From Geodermatophilus aquaeductus (GTDB lineage: Bacteria > Actinomycetota > Actinomycetes > Mycobacteriales > Geodermatophilaceae), in NCBI RefSeq assembly GCF_900182545.1, contig NZ_FXTJ01000019.1, forward strand, positions 1 through 63,249: a DNA stretch of 63,249 bases, in the 5' to 3' direction. The translations under genes and the position numbers were made by a program. How positions within the stretch are numbered: the stretch's first letter is position 1; the number at the start of each line of letters is the position of its first letter. Of this stretch, positions 41,692 to 50,800 are shown piece by piece. The notes under the pieces were generated by a model, which ran no database searches, was not told the origin of the DNA, and saw nothing but the letters and a program-made list of their open reading frames with translations.

Positions 41692-42486
41692 ATGGTGGCG
41701 GCCGGGGACGAGCCGGCGGACGAGCGCGCGGAGCTCAGCGCGGTGGCGCTCAGCTATGTCGTCCCGGCGCACGACAGCACCGCTGTCATCGAGGACACCC
41801 TCCGCGCCCTCGCGACCCGGCTGCAGGGCCGGGACGCAGAGGTGATCGTCGTGGAGAACGGCTCGCACGACGGCACCCGTGGCCTGCTCGAACGCCTCCG
41901 GCAGACCTGGCCGTACCCCGGCGTCCGACTCGTCGTCCTGCGGTCGGCCAAGGGTCTCGGCAACGCCTACCGCACTGGCATCGCGGCGAGCCAGGGGGCA
42001 CGGGTCCTGCTCACAGCAGACGATCTGCCCTTCGGATTCGACGACCTCGACGCCGCCGACGACATCGATCCGGCCGCCCATCCGGTCGTCATCGGCTCCA
42101 AGGGCCACCCGGACTCGGCGGTCGACCGCGGCGGGGTACGGCTCGTGCTCAGCTGGGGCTTCCGGCTGTTGCGCCGGGTCGTCCTGGGTATGCGGACATC
42201 GGATCCGCAGGGCACGTTCATCCTCGCGGGGGACTGGGCCCGGCAGGTCGCCGACCGGCTGACCGAGCCGGGCTACCTGATGACCACGGAACTGTGCCAC
42301 CTCGCCGAGCTCGGCGGCGTCAAGCCTGTCGAGGTGCCGGTGCGGCTGTCCACCCGGCACCGGGACCACCGCAGCCGGGTCAGAGTGCGAGATGTGTGGC
42401 AGATGGGAGTCGGGCTGGCCAGGATCCGGTCCCGGCACGCGAGCGCGCGGCGGCCAGCACCCGCACGGGCGTGGAGGCCGAACTGA
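41692..42486 (+). CDS. Family 2 glycosyltransferase
   Basis: 264 residues from the ATG at 41692 (AGGAG upstream; GTG at 41689 equally possible). It has the GT-A pattern of GT2: LSYVVPAHDSTAVIEDTL, EVIVVENGSHDGT, a KGLGNAYRTGIAASQG segment and LLTADDLPFGFDD, where the DD is the DxD-like metal site. VVIGSKGHPDSAVDRG and QGTFILAG match dolichyl/polyprenyl-phosphate sugar transferases. There is no membrane helix at the end. It diverges from the YfhO-like gene by 116 bases; a polyprenyl-phosphate sugar made here would be a natural donor for that GT-C protein. This link is inference. Confidence 0.85.
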   Translation: MVAAGDEPADERAELSAVALSYVVPAHDSTAVIEDTLRALATRLQGRDAEVIVVENGSHDGTRGLLERLRQTWPYPGVRLVVLRSAKGLGNAYRTGIAASQGARVLLTADDLPFGFDDLDAADDIDPAAHPVVIGSKGHPDSAVDRGGVRLVLSWGFRLLRRVVLGMRTSDPQGTFILAGDWARQVADRLTEPGYLMTTELCHLAELGGVKPVEVPVRLSTRHRDHRSRVRVRDVWQMGVGLARIRSRHASARRPAPARAWRPN

Positions 42487-42504
42487 GCCGCGGGAAGGGG
42501 CCCG

Positions 42505-43458
42505 TCAGGGACACCGGCCGTTGGCGGACTCCCGGACCGCCAGTGCCAACTCCAGCGCCCGGCGCCCCTGGAGTCCGGTCACCCGCGGGGAGCAGTGGTG
42601 CGCCACGCACTCGAGGAAGTGGTCGAGTTCGAGAGCAAGCGGCTCGCCGCGGTTCTCGAGGAACGGGATCTCCACCAACCCGGTCTGCCGGTAACGCGCC
42701 CCGCCGTCGGACAGGAACTCGTGGTGATCCACCCGGTGGATCGTCACGTCCTGGCGGATCAGATCGGCGACCACGTAGCTCGTCCGCCGTGTCAGCTCGA
42801 TCCGGCGGATCTTCGTCTGCCCGACCCGGCTGGCCGTCACGGTCGCGGTGACACCGTTGTCGAACTGGAGCAGCGCGGTGGCGAGATCCAGGGAGTCGGT
42901 TCGCACCTGGCGGCCGACCGCCTCGACCCTGACGACCTCCGAGCCGGCGAGGGCCAAGGCGAGCTCCAGGTCGTGGATCATGAGATCGAGGACGACGTCG
43001 GCGGTGACCCGCGGTGCGAACGGCCCCATGCGGATCAGCTCGATGTGCAGCAGGCCGTCGACCAGGTGGTCCAGTTCCAGGACGGCCGGGTTGAAGCGCT
43101 CGATGTGCCCCACCGCCAGCACGCGCCCGTGGTCCTGCGCTGCCGTGATCAGGCGGTCGGCGTCGTCGACGGTCGTGGCGATGGGCTTCTCGACGAGCAG
43201 GTCCACGCCCGCCTCCAGCAGTGGGACGCCGATGTCTGCATGTGTCTCGCTGGTGCTCGCGACGACTGCTGCGTCGGCGCGCTCGGGCACCGCAGCCGGA
43301 TCATCGCTGTACTGCGCGCCGACGGAGGTGGCGAGAGCGCGGCCGGAGTCCTCGTGCGGATCGACGACCAGGGTCAGCTCGGCGCCGGGCATCCGGTGCA
43401 GGACCCGGGCGTGGTGGGCGCCCATGATCCCGGCGCCCACGACCGCGACCCGGGTCAC
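42505..43458 (-). CDS. Gfo/Idh/MocA-family sugar dehydrogenase
   Basis: 317 residues. The N-terminal Rossmann fold begins VAVVGAGIMGAHHA; the catalytic EKP motif is in LLVEKPIATT (about 91-93), and the substrate-side motif DLMIHDLEL with its His is near 165-170. It matches the WlbA/WbpB branch, which oxidises UDP-GlcNAc(A) at C3. Its ATG overlaps the stop of the aminotransferase gene (ATGA). Together with that aminotransferase and the acetyltransferase upstream, it reproduces the oxidase, aminotransferase, acetyltransferase trio of UDP-2,3-diacetamido-2,3-dideoxyglucuronate synthesis. Assignment to this exact sugar is by context. Confidence 0.85.
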   Translation of the reverse strand: MTRVAVVGAGIMGAHHARVLHRMPGAELTLVVDPHEDSGRALATSVGAQYSDDPAAVPERADAAVVASTSETHADIGVPLLEAGVDLLVEKPIATTVDDADRLITAAQDHGRVLAVGHIERFNPAVLELDHLVDGLLHIELIRMGPFAPRVTADVVLDLMIHDLELALALAGSEVVRVEAVGRQVRTDSLDLATALLQFDNGVTATVTASRVGQTKIRRIELTRRTSYVVADLIRQDVTIHRVDHHEFLSDGGARYRQTGLVEIPFLENRGEPLALELDHFLECVAHHCSPRVTGLQGRRALELALAVRESANGRCP

Positions 43459-44558
43459 TGCAGGACCTCGCTGACCGCCTCGACGATGCGTTCCAGGTCG
43501 TTCCGGCTCAGCTGCGGGTGCACCGGCAGGGAGACGATCTCGGTCACCACCCGATCGGCGACCGGGGTCTCGTCCACCACCACCTGGGAGTTGTCCCGAA
43601 AGCAGTCGTAGTCGTGCATCAACCTCGGGTAGTAGATGCCGGTGGTGATGCCCCGGTCGGACAGGCCTGCCACGAAGCCCTCCCGGTCGACCGCCGCATC
43701 CGGGGTGATCCGGACGGTGTACTGGTGGAACACGTGCGACCGGCCGGCCGGCACGGATGGGACCCGCAGACCGGGGAGGTCGCGGAGGTGCTCGGAGAGG
43801 AAGGCCGCGTGGCGACGGCGGGCGACGTTGACGTGATCGAGTCGCGCCAGCTGGGCGAGGGCGATCGCGGCCTGCAGATCGGTGAGGCGGTAGTTGTGGC
43901 CCGCGGCCTCGTACTGGTAACGCGCACGCATGCCCTGGTTGCGCAGCACGCGGAGGCGGTCGGCGAGGGTCGCGTCGTCGGTGGTGATCATCCCGCCCTC
44001 ACCGCACATGATGTTCTTGGTCGCATAGAAGGAGAAGCAGCCGACGCCCGAGGAGCCGACGGCACGCCCGCCGATCCGGGCGCCGGGCGCCTGGGCGGCG
44101 TCCTCCACCAGCGCCAGCCCGTGCTCTCGGGCGAGCTGCGCGAACCGGGGCATGTCGGCCGGGAGCCCGTAGAGGTGTACGGGCAGCAGAGCGCGCGTCC
44201 GCTCACCGATCAGCGCGCCGACCGCGTCGGGATCGAGGCAGAAGTCCTCGTCGATGTCGGCGAAGCGCACCGTGGCGCCGGTCTCGAGGATGGCGTTCAG
44301 CGTTGCCACGAAGCTCAAGGGGGTGGTCACGACCTCATCGCCGGGACCGAGGGACAGTCCGCGCAGCGCCGCGACCAGCGCGGTGGTGCCGTTGTTGACG
44401 GCGACCGCGTGCGCGACGTCATGCGCAGCCGCGAACTGCTGCTCGAGCTGCCGGACCTTCGGTCCCTGGGACAGTTGCCCTGAGCGCAGGACCTCGAGGA
44501 CCAGCCGCTCCTCCTCGGGGCCGAGTGTGACGGCCGAGATGGGGATCGTCGGGTTCAC
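43455..44558 (-). CDS. DegT/DnrJ/EryC1 sugar aminotransferase
   Basis: 367 residues from the GTG at 44558 (GGGGAGGG upstream), overlapping the acetyltransferase stop. NNGTTALVAAL, TTPLSFVATLNAI, VEDAAQAPGA with the cofactor-contacting Asp, and FSFYATKNIMCGEGGM with the PLP lysine define the family. NYRLTDLQAAIAL and the closing SLPVHPQLSRNDLERIVEAV are conserved too. In the WbpE/WlbC role it adds an amino group at C3 of the 3-keto sugar made by the Gfo/Idh enzyme, using glutamate. It is the middle gene of a tightly overlapping operon. Confidence 0.88.
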   Translation of the reverse strand: MNPTIPISAVTLGPEEERLVLEVLRSGQLSQGPKVRQLEQQFAAAHDVAHAVAVNNGTTALVAALRGLSLGPGDEVVTTPLSFVATLNAILETGATVRFADIDEDFCLDPDAVGALIGERTRALLPVHLYGLPADMPRFAQLAREHGLALVEDAAQAPGARIGGRAVGSSGVGCFSFYATKNIMCGEGGMITTDDATLADRLRVLRNQGMRARYQYEAAGHNYRLTDLQAAIALAQLARLDHVNVARRRHAAFLSEHLRDLPGLRVPSVPAGRSHVFHQYTVRITPDAAVDREGFVAGLSDRGITTGIYYPRLMHDYDCFRDNSQVVVDETPVADRVVTEIVSLPVHPQLSRNDLERIVEAVSEVLQ

Positions 44559-45145
44559 GTCACCGCACCCTCCCCGGAGGACGCGGCCCGGTGCTCGGGG
44601 CACCGCAGGTCCGCCGGTCGGGCGGGATCCCGGCTGACCACCTCGCCGCACGCGCACACCCACCCGACGGGCCGCGCAGGGTTGCCGGCCACCAGTTGGT
44701 GAGCATCGACGTCCCGGGTCACCACCGCTCCTGCCGCCACCATGGAGAACCGGCCGAGCACATTGCCGCAGACGATGGTCGCGTTCGCGCCGATCGAGGC
44801 TCCGTCGCGGACGGCAGTCGGGGTGACCGTCCACTCGCTGGCGGACGCGCGAGGCCGGAGGTCGTTGGTGAACGCCGTACCCGGGCCGACGAAGACGTCA
44901 GATCCGAGCGTGACCCCGTTGTAGACCGAGACGTTGTTCTGGATCTTGCATCGGTCGCCGACCACGGCACCGGCGTCGATGAAGACGTTCTTGCCGAGTA
45001 CGCAGTCCGACCCGACGGTCGCTCCAGCACGCACGTGCGCGTGATGCCAAACCCGCGTGCCCGTCCCGATCCGCGCGCCGTCCTCCACGACGGCCGTCGC
45101 GTGCACAGCAACGGAAGGCCGCGACGGGTCCTGCGGTGCTGTCAT
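44555..45145 (-). CDS. Left-handed beta-helix sugar N-acetyltransferase with C-terminal zinc-ribbon-like tail
   Basis: 196 residues. Hexapeptide repeats run from about 12 to 160 (VEDGARIGTGTRVWHHAHVRAGATVG and on to VAAGAVVTRDV), with IQNNVSVYNGVTLGSDVFVGPG and the catalytic-site FTNDLRPRA typical of WbpD/WlbB 3-N-acetyltransferases, which use acetyl-CoA on the 3-amino sugar. The tail WVCACGEVVSRDPARPADLRCPEH carries three Cys and one His, a zinc-ribbon-like finish often seen in this branch. It overlaps the aminotransferase by GTGA. It starts 35 bases after the membrane protein at 45181-45780, suggesting a four-gene unit from the promoter at 46014-46046. Confidence 0.87.
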   Translation of the reverse strand: MTAPQDPSRPSVAVHATAVVEDGARIGTGTRVWHHAHVRAGATVGSDCVLGKNVFIDAGAVVGDRCKIQNNVSVYNGVTLGSDVFVGPGTAFTNDLRPRASASEWTVTPTAVRDGASIGANATIVCGNVLGRFSMVAAGAVVTRDVDAHQLVAGNPARPVGWVCACGEVVSRDPARPADLRCPEHRAASSGEGAVT

Positions 45146-45180
45146 CACACCCCGATCGAGTCGTGGGCAGGCGTCACACG

Positions 45181-45780
45181 TTAGCGCCGGGTCGGAGCCG
45201 GAACCATCCATCTGGTGGCGCTCTGGAACTCGGCCCGACGTCGCCTCTCCGTCAGATCGGAGGTCAGTTGCGTCTCGGCGGTCCGGCGCCTCGGGTCGGT
45301 TCCGTCCATCGTCTGCAGGCGGGCGAGTGCCTCTGGGATGCGCGCTCGGATCTGGTCGTCGGGGAGGATCTGGGCCAGGGCGATCTCGGCCTCGTGGACG
45401 TTGACATAGGCGGTCTCGCACGGGGCGCCGGTCCACCAGTCCAGGAACTGGGCGCCGACCGTCAGCCGCTTCGCCTCCTCCGGCCAGGCGGCCAGGCGGG
45501 CCACGTGCAGGTGGTGCTCCACCGCTTCGGCGACGGACTCCCTGAGGGCCTGCTGCTCCGGCTCGTCCTCGGCCAGCAGCGCCTCGAGCTCGTGGTGGAG
45601 GGCGTCTGCGGCTGCGAGGATCCGCACCCGCCACGGGGCACCCCAGGGGCGTTGCAGGAGCCTGTTGAGCAGCCAGAGCACCGGGCCCGCGACCGCGACG
45701 AGTCCGGCCAGGCCCACCGTGACGACCATGGCCCGCGAGGCGCCACGGCCACCACTCCTCTCCGTCCCGGGAGAACTCAT
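45181..45780 (-). CDS. Single-span membrane protein of unknown function
   Basis: 199 residues; ATG at 45780 behind GGGGAGGGGGAG. One hydrophobic helix at about 18-42 (MVVTVGLAGLVAVAGPVLWLLN) follows a short polar start, then a long amphipathic, acidic helical domain (ADALHHELEALLAEDEPEQQALRESVAEAVEHHLHV) and a basic C-terminus. The domain recalls coiled-coil membrane scaffolds, but I know no matching family. It is first in the putative operon with the acetyltransferase, aminotransferase and dehydrogenase, and its promoter has the 11-bp repeats, so it may anchor or regulate that pathway. Confidence 0.72.
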   Translation of the reverse strand: MSSPGTERSGGRGASRAMVVTVGLAGLVAVAGPVLWLLNRLLQRPWGAPWRVRILAAADALHHELEALLAEDEPEQQALRESVAEAVEHHLHVARLAAWPEEAKRLTVGAQFLDWWTGAPCETAYVNVHEAEIALAQILPDDQIRARIPEALARLQTMDGTDPRRRTAETQLTSDLTERRRRAEFQSATRWMVPAPTRR

Positions 45781-46013
45781 CCACTCCCCCTCCCCGATGC
45801 TCCGCGATCGCCGCAGGCGACCGGAGGACGGCCACGTCGGGCCCCCCGCCGATGCCCTCGCCGGACGGTGCGTCCGGGTGCACCGGACGGCGAGCAGCGC
45901 GTCCATCTGCTCGACCCCGGCTCCTCGGCTGCGTTCGTGTCGACGCTGCACTGAGGCTCTCCTGTCGGGGATGACGTGCGCGCAGGCGGTCGACGCCCAC
46001 ACGTGGCCGCGCG

Positions 46014-46046
46014 ATGGTAGGACCGGGCCCGTCACGGTGGCGTCAC
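46014..46046 (-). promoter_or_regulatory. Promoter with 11-bp-spaced repeats upstream of the sugar operon
   Basis: Minus strand: GTGAC (46046-46042), six bases, GTGAC (46035-46031), eleven bases, TACCAT (46019-46014). The transcript would run about 225 bases before the ATG at 45780. In the remaining gap to 46341 I see no gene, only a CTGTATCACC motif near 46234 facing the plus-strand gene. Confidence 0.55.
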
Positions 46047-46341
46047 GTGCCGCGCACGGCACCCGCATCCCCCGCCCGCGGGCCCACGTAGCGCACGTGC
46101 AGGTGTGCGAGAGGACCGTCCCCTCGGCCGCCGGACGCGTCGCCCGTCCGGGTGCGCCGGCCGGAGCAGGACGCCGTCACCGACGCCGACGTGCCGCCGT
46201 CGGGGCCGTCAGCCGACATCGACCGCTGCCCTGTATCACCGACGCCCCGCGACGGCTCATGGATCCGTGCACCGATCACCGCCCGCGACAGACGGGGCGT
46301 GGTGACCGAAGCGGTTGCACCGAGAGAAGAGAGACGAGCTG

Positions 46342-47064
46342 ATGGATCCTCGGCACCGGTTCACGACCCCGTCGGTCCCGCCCCAGCAGGGCGGGGCGGA
46401 CGCCGTTCCCGGACCTCCGCCGGCGCCCCCGCCCGCCACGGCGTGGCCGGGCTGGGAGCCGACGCCACCGCAGGGCCCCCCGCCCGTGACCTGGGGACAC
46501 CCCGGGCCGCAGGGCGGCGGGGTGAGCGGCTACCCACCCGCGGGACCGCCCGCCCCGGGACACGCCCCGGCGCCGAGGAGGGACAGGAGGTGGTCGGTCC
46601 TCGTCCTCGCCGCGGTGGTCGTGATCGCCGGGGCCGTGGCGGCCGTCCTCGTCCTGACCGGGGCCTTCTCCGACGAGCCCGACCGCCCGTCCCCGGCCAG
46701 GGCCACGCCGGCGGCTCCCTCCCCGGCATCGCCGGAGGAGGTGACCTTCCACATCACGGACACCCTCGAGCCGGACGTCCAGGTCTTCGAGGTGCTGACG
46801 GTGTCCCGCGGAGGAGCGGACGTCGGGACGGTGGAGGTCAGTGTCGTGTCGCCGGAGGCCGTCCTGCCGGTGACGGCACCACCGGGTGCGACGACGTACG
46901 AGTTGCACGTCGAGACCGTCCTCGCCGACGACTCCCAGCTCACGTGCGTCGGCCAGGTGACCATCGACGTCCGCGACGGCGCGAGCTACGCCATCGGCTG
47001 GTCCCGGTCCGGTGACCAGTGCATCGCGACGCTCGTCGACGACGGCAACGGTCGCGACGGCTAG
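46342..47064 (+). CDS. Proline-rich single-span membrane protein with extracytoplasmic domain
   Basis: 240 residues. An N-terminal Pro/Gly-rich cytosolic segment (1-75, e.g. GPPPAPPPATAWPGW) precedes a membrane helix at about 86-108 (SVLVLAAVVVIAGAVAAVLVLTG), then a Pro/Ser linker and a beta-rich domain (VTFHITDTLEPDVQVFEVLTVSRGG to YAIGWSRSGDQCIATLVDD) outside. Two Cys in the outer domain (LTCVG and DQCIA) may form a disulfide. The layout is common in actinobacterial MmpS-like or DUF4333-like envelope proteins, but I cannot name the family. The gene converges on the sigma factor gene, with a strong hairpin between them. Confidence 0.75.
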   Translation: MDPRHRFTTPSVPPQQGGADAVPGPPPAPPPATAWPGWEPTPPQGPPPVTWGHPGPQGGGVSGYPPAGPPAPGHAPAPRRDRRWSVLVLAAVVVIAGAVAAVLVLTGAFSDEPDRPSPARATPAAPSPASPEEVTFHITDTLEPDVQVFEVLTVSRGGADVGTVEVSVVSPEAVLPVTAPPGATTYELHVETVLADDSQLTCVGQVTIDVRDGASYAIGWSRSGDQCIATLVDDGNGRDG

Positions 47065-47085
47065 CGCGTCCACCAGGTCCGCGGC

Positions 47086-47122
47086 ACGTCGGTGCCCGGG
47101 GGGACACCTCGGGCACCGACGT
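47086..47122. terminator. Perfect 13-bp hairpin between convergent genes
   Basis: ACGTCGGTGCCCG (47086-47098) pairs without mismatch with CGGGCACCGACGT (47110-47122) over an 11-base loop. It lies 22 bases after the membrane protein stop and 44 bases before the end of the sigma factor gene, so it probably serves both. Confidence 0.65.
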
Positions 47123-47165
47123 CCTCCCGGGAGAGGGTGCGGCTCCTCCCCTGCCCGCCGCGCGG

Positions 47166-47756
47166 TCACCCCAGGACGAGGTCGTGCAGACCGACCGGTG
47201 CCAGCGCCTCCCGCAGGTGCGCCAGGATGCGGGCCCGCGTGGGACCGATGCTGCCGATCGGCATGCCCAGGCGGGCGCTGATGTCCCGGTAGTTGACCGG
47301 TGGGGACGCGAGCAGCAGTTCCAGGAGCTGCCGGTGCCGATCCGGCAGGTCGTCCAGCGCACGCCGGACCAGCATCCGCTGCTCCCCGCGCAGCGCGGAC
47401 ACCTCGGGGCCGTCCTGGTCCGGGTCCTGGAACCGGGCACCGCGCGCGCGGGCGCGGTCCTCGTCGCCGTCCAGGAGTTCTTCACGGCCGCTCTGCCGGA
47501 TGATCTGGAGGCACGCCCGCCGGGCGGTCGTCCTCAACCATCCCGCGAGGTGCTCGGGCTCCCTGAGGTCGACGACGTGCTCGACCAGCCGGAGCCACGT
47601 CGTCTGCACCGCGTCCGCGGCCTGTCCCTCGTCCAGCCGGAAACCCCGGACCACCGACCGCAGCAGGCCGGCGTACTCGTCGACGATCGCGTCCCAGGCC
47701 GCCGGGTCCCCTCCGGTAGCCCGGTCGACCAACACGGCGACCTCTGCAGGCTCCAC
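47166..47756 (-). CDS. ECF-type RNA polymerase sigma factor
   Basis: 196 residues, GTG start behind GAGGGGAG. Region 2 is visible as WDAIVDEYAGLLRSVVRGFRLDEGQAADAVQTTWLRLVEHV (about 20-60), and region 4 as LPDRHRQLLELLLASPPVNYRDISARLGMPIGSIGPTRARILAHLR near 140-185, with the helix-turn-helix in YRDISARLGMPIGSIG. No region 3 or 1, so it belongs to the ECF group (SigE-like, ECF41-free length). No anti-sigma gene follows; the large regulator gene lies immediately upstream in the same direction. It could read some of the -10 hexamers in this window, but this is untested. Confidence 0.88.
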   Translation of the reverse strand: MEPAEVAVLVDRATGGDPAAWDAIVDEYAGLLRSVVRGFRLDEGQAADAVQTTWLRLVEHVVDLREPEHLAGWLRTTARRACLQIIRQSGREELLDGDEDRARARGARFQDPDQDGPEVSALRGEQRMLVRRALDDLPDRHRQLLELLLASPPVNYRDISARLGMPIGSIGPTRARILAHLREALAPVGLHDLVLG

Positions 47757-47891
47757 GTCCCACTCCCCTCGTCCGCTCGGTGCACCGCACCGGGAGGAGG
47801 AGAGGCTCGGGAGGCCGCGCTAGCGGAGCGCCAGCGGACGGCGGGCGACGACGGCACCCGCCGGTGGCGGGCGCGGGCGGGGGGCAGGCCG

Positions 47892-50800
47892 TCAGCGGCG
47901 GGCGGCGAGCTGCTGCGCGAGCGATCGGGTCCGCTGCTGGGGTGGCACCCCCAGCTCGGCGAGCACGTGCTGGCAGCGACGGAGTGCACGCTGCGCGCCG
48001 ACCAGGTCGCCGTCGGCCAGGCGCACCGCGACGAGGAGCTGGTGGGCCTCCTCCGAACAGTCGTCGGCCAGCAGAGCCCGCTCGGCGAGGGTCCGCGCCG
48101 CCTCGGTGTCCCCGCGCGCCAGCAGCAGGTCGCCGGCACGGACGGCGCTGGCGACGAACCTGCTCCTCAGCCGGTCGCGCTCCCACTCCAGCCAGGTCCC
48201 GCCGGCCACGTCGGCGAGGAGGTCCCCGCCCCACAGTCCCGCGGCCCGTCGATGGGCCGACAGCGCAGCCGAGGGCGCGCCCTGGCGCTCCAGCCGGGCG
48301 GCCTCGTCGCGGGCGTGCTCGAACTGCAGCACGTCGATCTCGAGCGCTCCGTCCGCCACCAGGTACAGCACCGGACCGGCGCTCCGCACGAAGTACGGCG
48401 GGTCCAGCTCGCCCCGGTCGGGCTCGAGGACGTTCTGCAGGTAGGTGAGGGTGACGCGCAGGTTCCGCCCTGCCGCGACGTCGTCGAGGTCCGGCCACAG
48501 CTCCGCCGCGATGGCGGTCCGGGTCGGCCGGGCGTGCGTGACGAGGTAGCCGAGGAGCTGGCGCACCCGTTCCCTGCGCAGCTCCGGCGCGGTGACGACC
48601 ACGCCGTCGCGGCGCAGCTCGAGCGGGCCGAGGGCGCGCAGCTGCAGCCGTGCGGTCGGCGCCGCCGGGATCGCCCTCAGCAGGGAGCGCGCCGTGGCCG
48701 CGAGGGCCCGGGGTGCCGTCGCGGCCTGGGCGCGCAGGGTCGCCCTGGCGGCGGGACCGAGGTCCTCGACCAACGCCGGGGCACCGGCCTGACCTGCGGC
48801 CGCCATCCCCAGGGTCAGCTCGGCCACCCACGGCACCGGGAGGAGTGCGCGCAGGACCGGCCAGGTGGTGGCGGAGATGTCCCCGGCCGCCGTCGTCGAG
48901 CCGCGCTCGCGGAGCTCGACCAGCGCGCGCGCTCCGGCGTGCAGGTCGGCGAGGGCGCCCGGAGGCGGGTCGGCGTCCCACCGGTCCCGGACCTCGGGCA
49001 CGAGCACGTAGAGGAGCGGCAGCGCCACCGGGGACACCCGGACGGCGGCCGAGTTCCGCCCGCCGGTGCGCGCGATCGACCGCAGCGCGGCAGCCGACCG
49101 GCCCTCGTCCCCGGCGGACAGGTCGTGGAAGGTCTCCGCCAGCGTCCGGGCCAGGGGCGCCCATGCGACCGGGGAGGCGCCCAGGACCGACCTCGACGCC
49201 CGGAGGAGCTCACCGGCCTCCTCCTGACGACCCAGGGCGTCGAGCAGGGAGACCGCGCAGGTCACCAGCTCGGGAGAGGTCAGCACCTTGGCCGGTCGCA
49301 TGTCGGCGAGCAGGTACGGCAGCAGCCGCTCCGCCTCCTCCAGGCGCCCCCTCAGCCGGAGGGACTCCAGGAGGAGGCACCGCGCGACGCCGTGCATCGT
49401 CGTCGCCGTGTGGGACAGCGACCGCCGGGCCAGCACCTCGCCGGTGGCGGCGTCACCCAGCCGGAGCAGCACCAGCTGGGCGTGCAGCCAGTCCTGGACC
49501 GGGTTGAGCGGTGCCCGGGAGACCAGACCCGGGACCGTGAGCGCCGACCGGACGTCGTCGGTGGAGCGCGCCAGGACGCCGCGGACGAGCGCGACGAACG
49601 CCGGCGCTCCCGGGTGGCCGTCCCGCGCCAGTTCCTCCAGCGCCTCCAGCAGGGTCTCCATCCGGCGCCGGTCGCTGCGCCAGAACGCCAGCTGCACCAG
49701 CGCGTTCAGGCAGGCGTATCGCACGCCGGGGTCCCCCTGGGCCACCGCGAGCGCCCGGACCAGGAGCTCCTCGGCCGTACCCGGGCTCGTCGGCTCCGCC
49801 ACCATGGCGGCCAGGAGCAGGCCCTCGGGGCTCTGCCGTACCTCGTGCGGCAGCCGGTGCGACCACGCCTCGAGGACGTCCGTCGGCACCAGCGCGGTGC
49901 AGCACTCGCACACCTCGACGACGAGCCGGCGGACGTCGTCCCAGGCCTGCGCGTCGAGCAGCAGGCCCATCGCCTCGTGGTACTGGCCGCGACCGCGCAG
50001 GATGGCGGCGGCGGTCCGTCGCGCCTCCGCCACCTGCCCGGAGTCGAGGTGGTGCTGGAGCGCAGCCGCCCACAACCCGTGCAGCGACCACCACCCCGAG
50101 CGTGAGCGGACGAGGAGGGGCAGCCCCTCCAGCAGGGACGGGAGGTCCACGTCGCGGCCGAGGAGCGCGGTGGCGATCTCCTCGTCCGCGCCACCCACGG
50201 CCACGAGCAGTGCCAGTGCGTGGCGCCGCTCCGGCGACAGCTGGGTGAGCAGCTCCTCCCAGACGTACCCGCTGACGGCGAAGGGGCCCGCCGTGGCCGT
50301 CAGCTCGGCGAGGGCCGGCCAGCCGCCGACGTCGCCGAGGAGCTCCGGCGACACACCGCGGGACTCGGCGAAGGCGGTCACCTCGTCCTCGCGGAACTGC
50401 AGGTCCTCCTCCCGCAGGACCACGGCGTCGCCGCCGGCCACGAGCCGGGTGACCGACAGCGGCAGCGGGGGGCGGGAGGCGAGGACGAGGTGCCCGTTCC
50501 GCGGCAGCTCCTCGACGAGGTGGCCGAGGAACCGGGCGGCCGGAGATCCCGGGGACACCAGGTGGACGTCGTCCAGCACCAGGGCGACCTGGCGGGGGGC
50601 CGCGCTCCACAGCGCCTCCGCCACCGCGACCGCGGCCTGGCGCGGGTCCTCCGGCACCGGGGCGGAGAGCCCGACCGCGGCGAAGGCACCGGAGGCGAGG
50701 AACGACAGCGTCGTGTCGTCCCGCTGACAGGTCAGCCAGCGGTCCTCCCCCGACGGGGAGAGCAGGTTCTCGCTCACGGCCTGTCCCAGCAGCGTGGTCT

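Noticed and set aside
47019..50105. 1028-codon plus frame opposite the sigma factor and giant regulator
   Set aside because: A shadow frame caused by GC bias: the minus strand has Walker, BTAD and sigma motifs.
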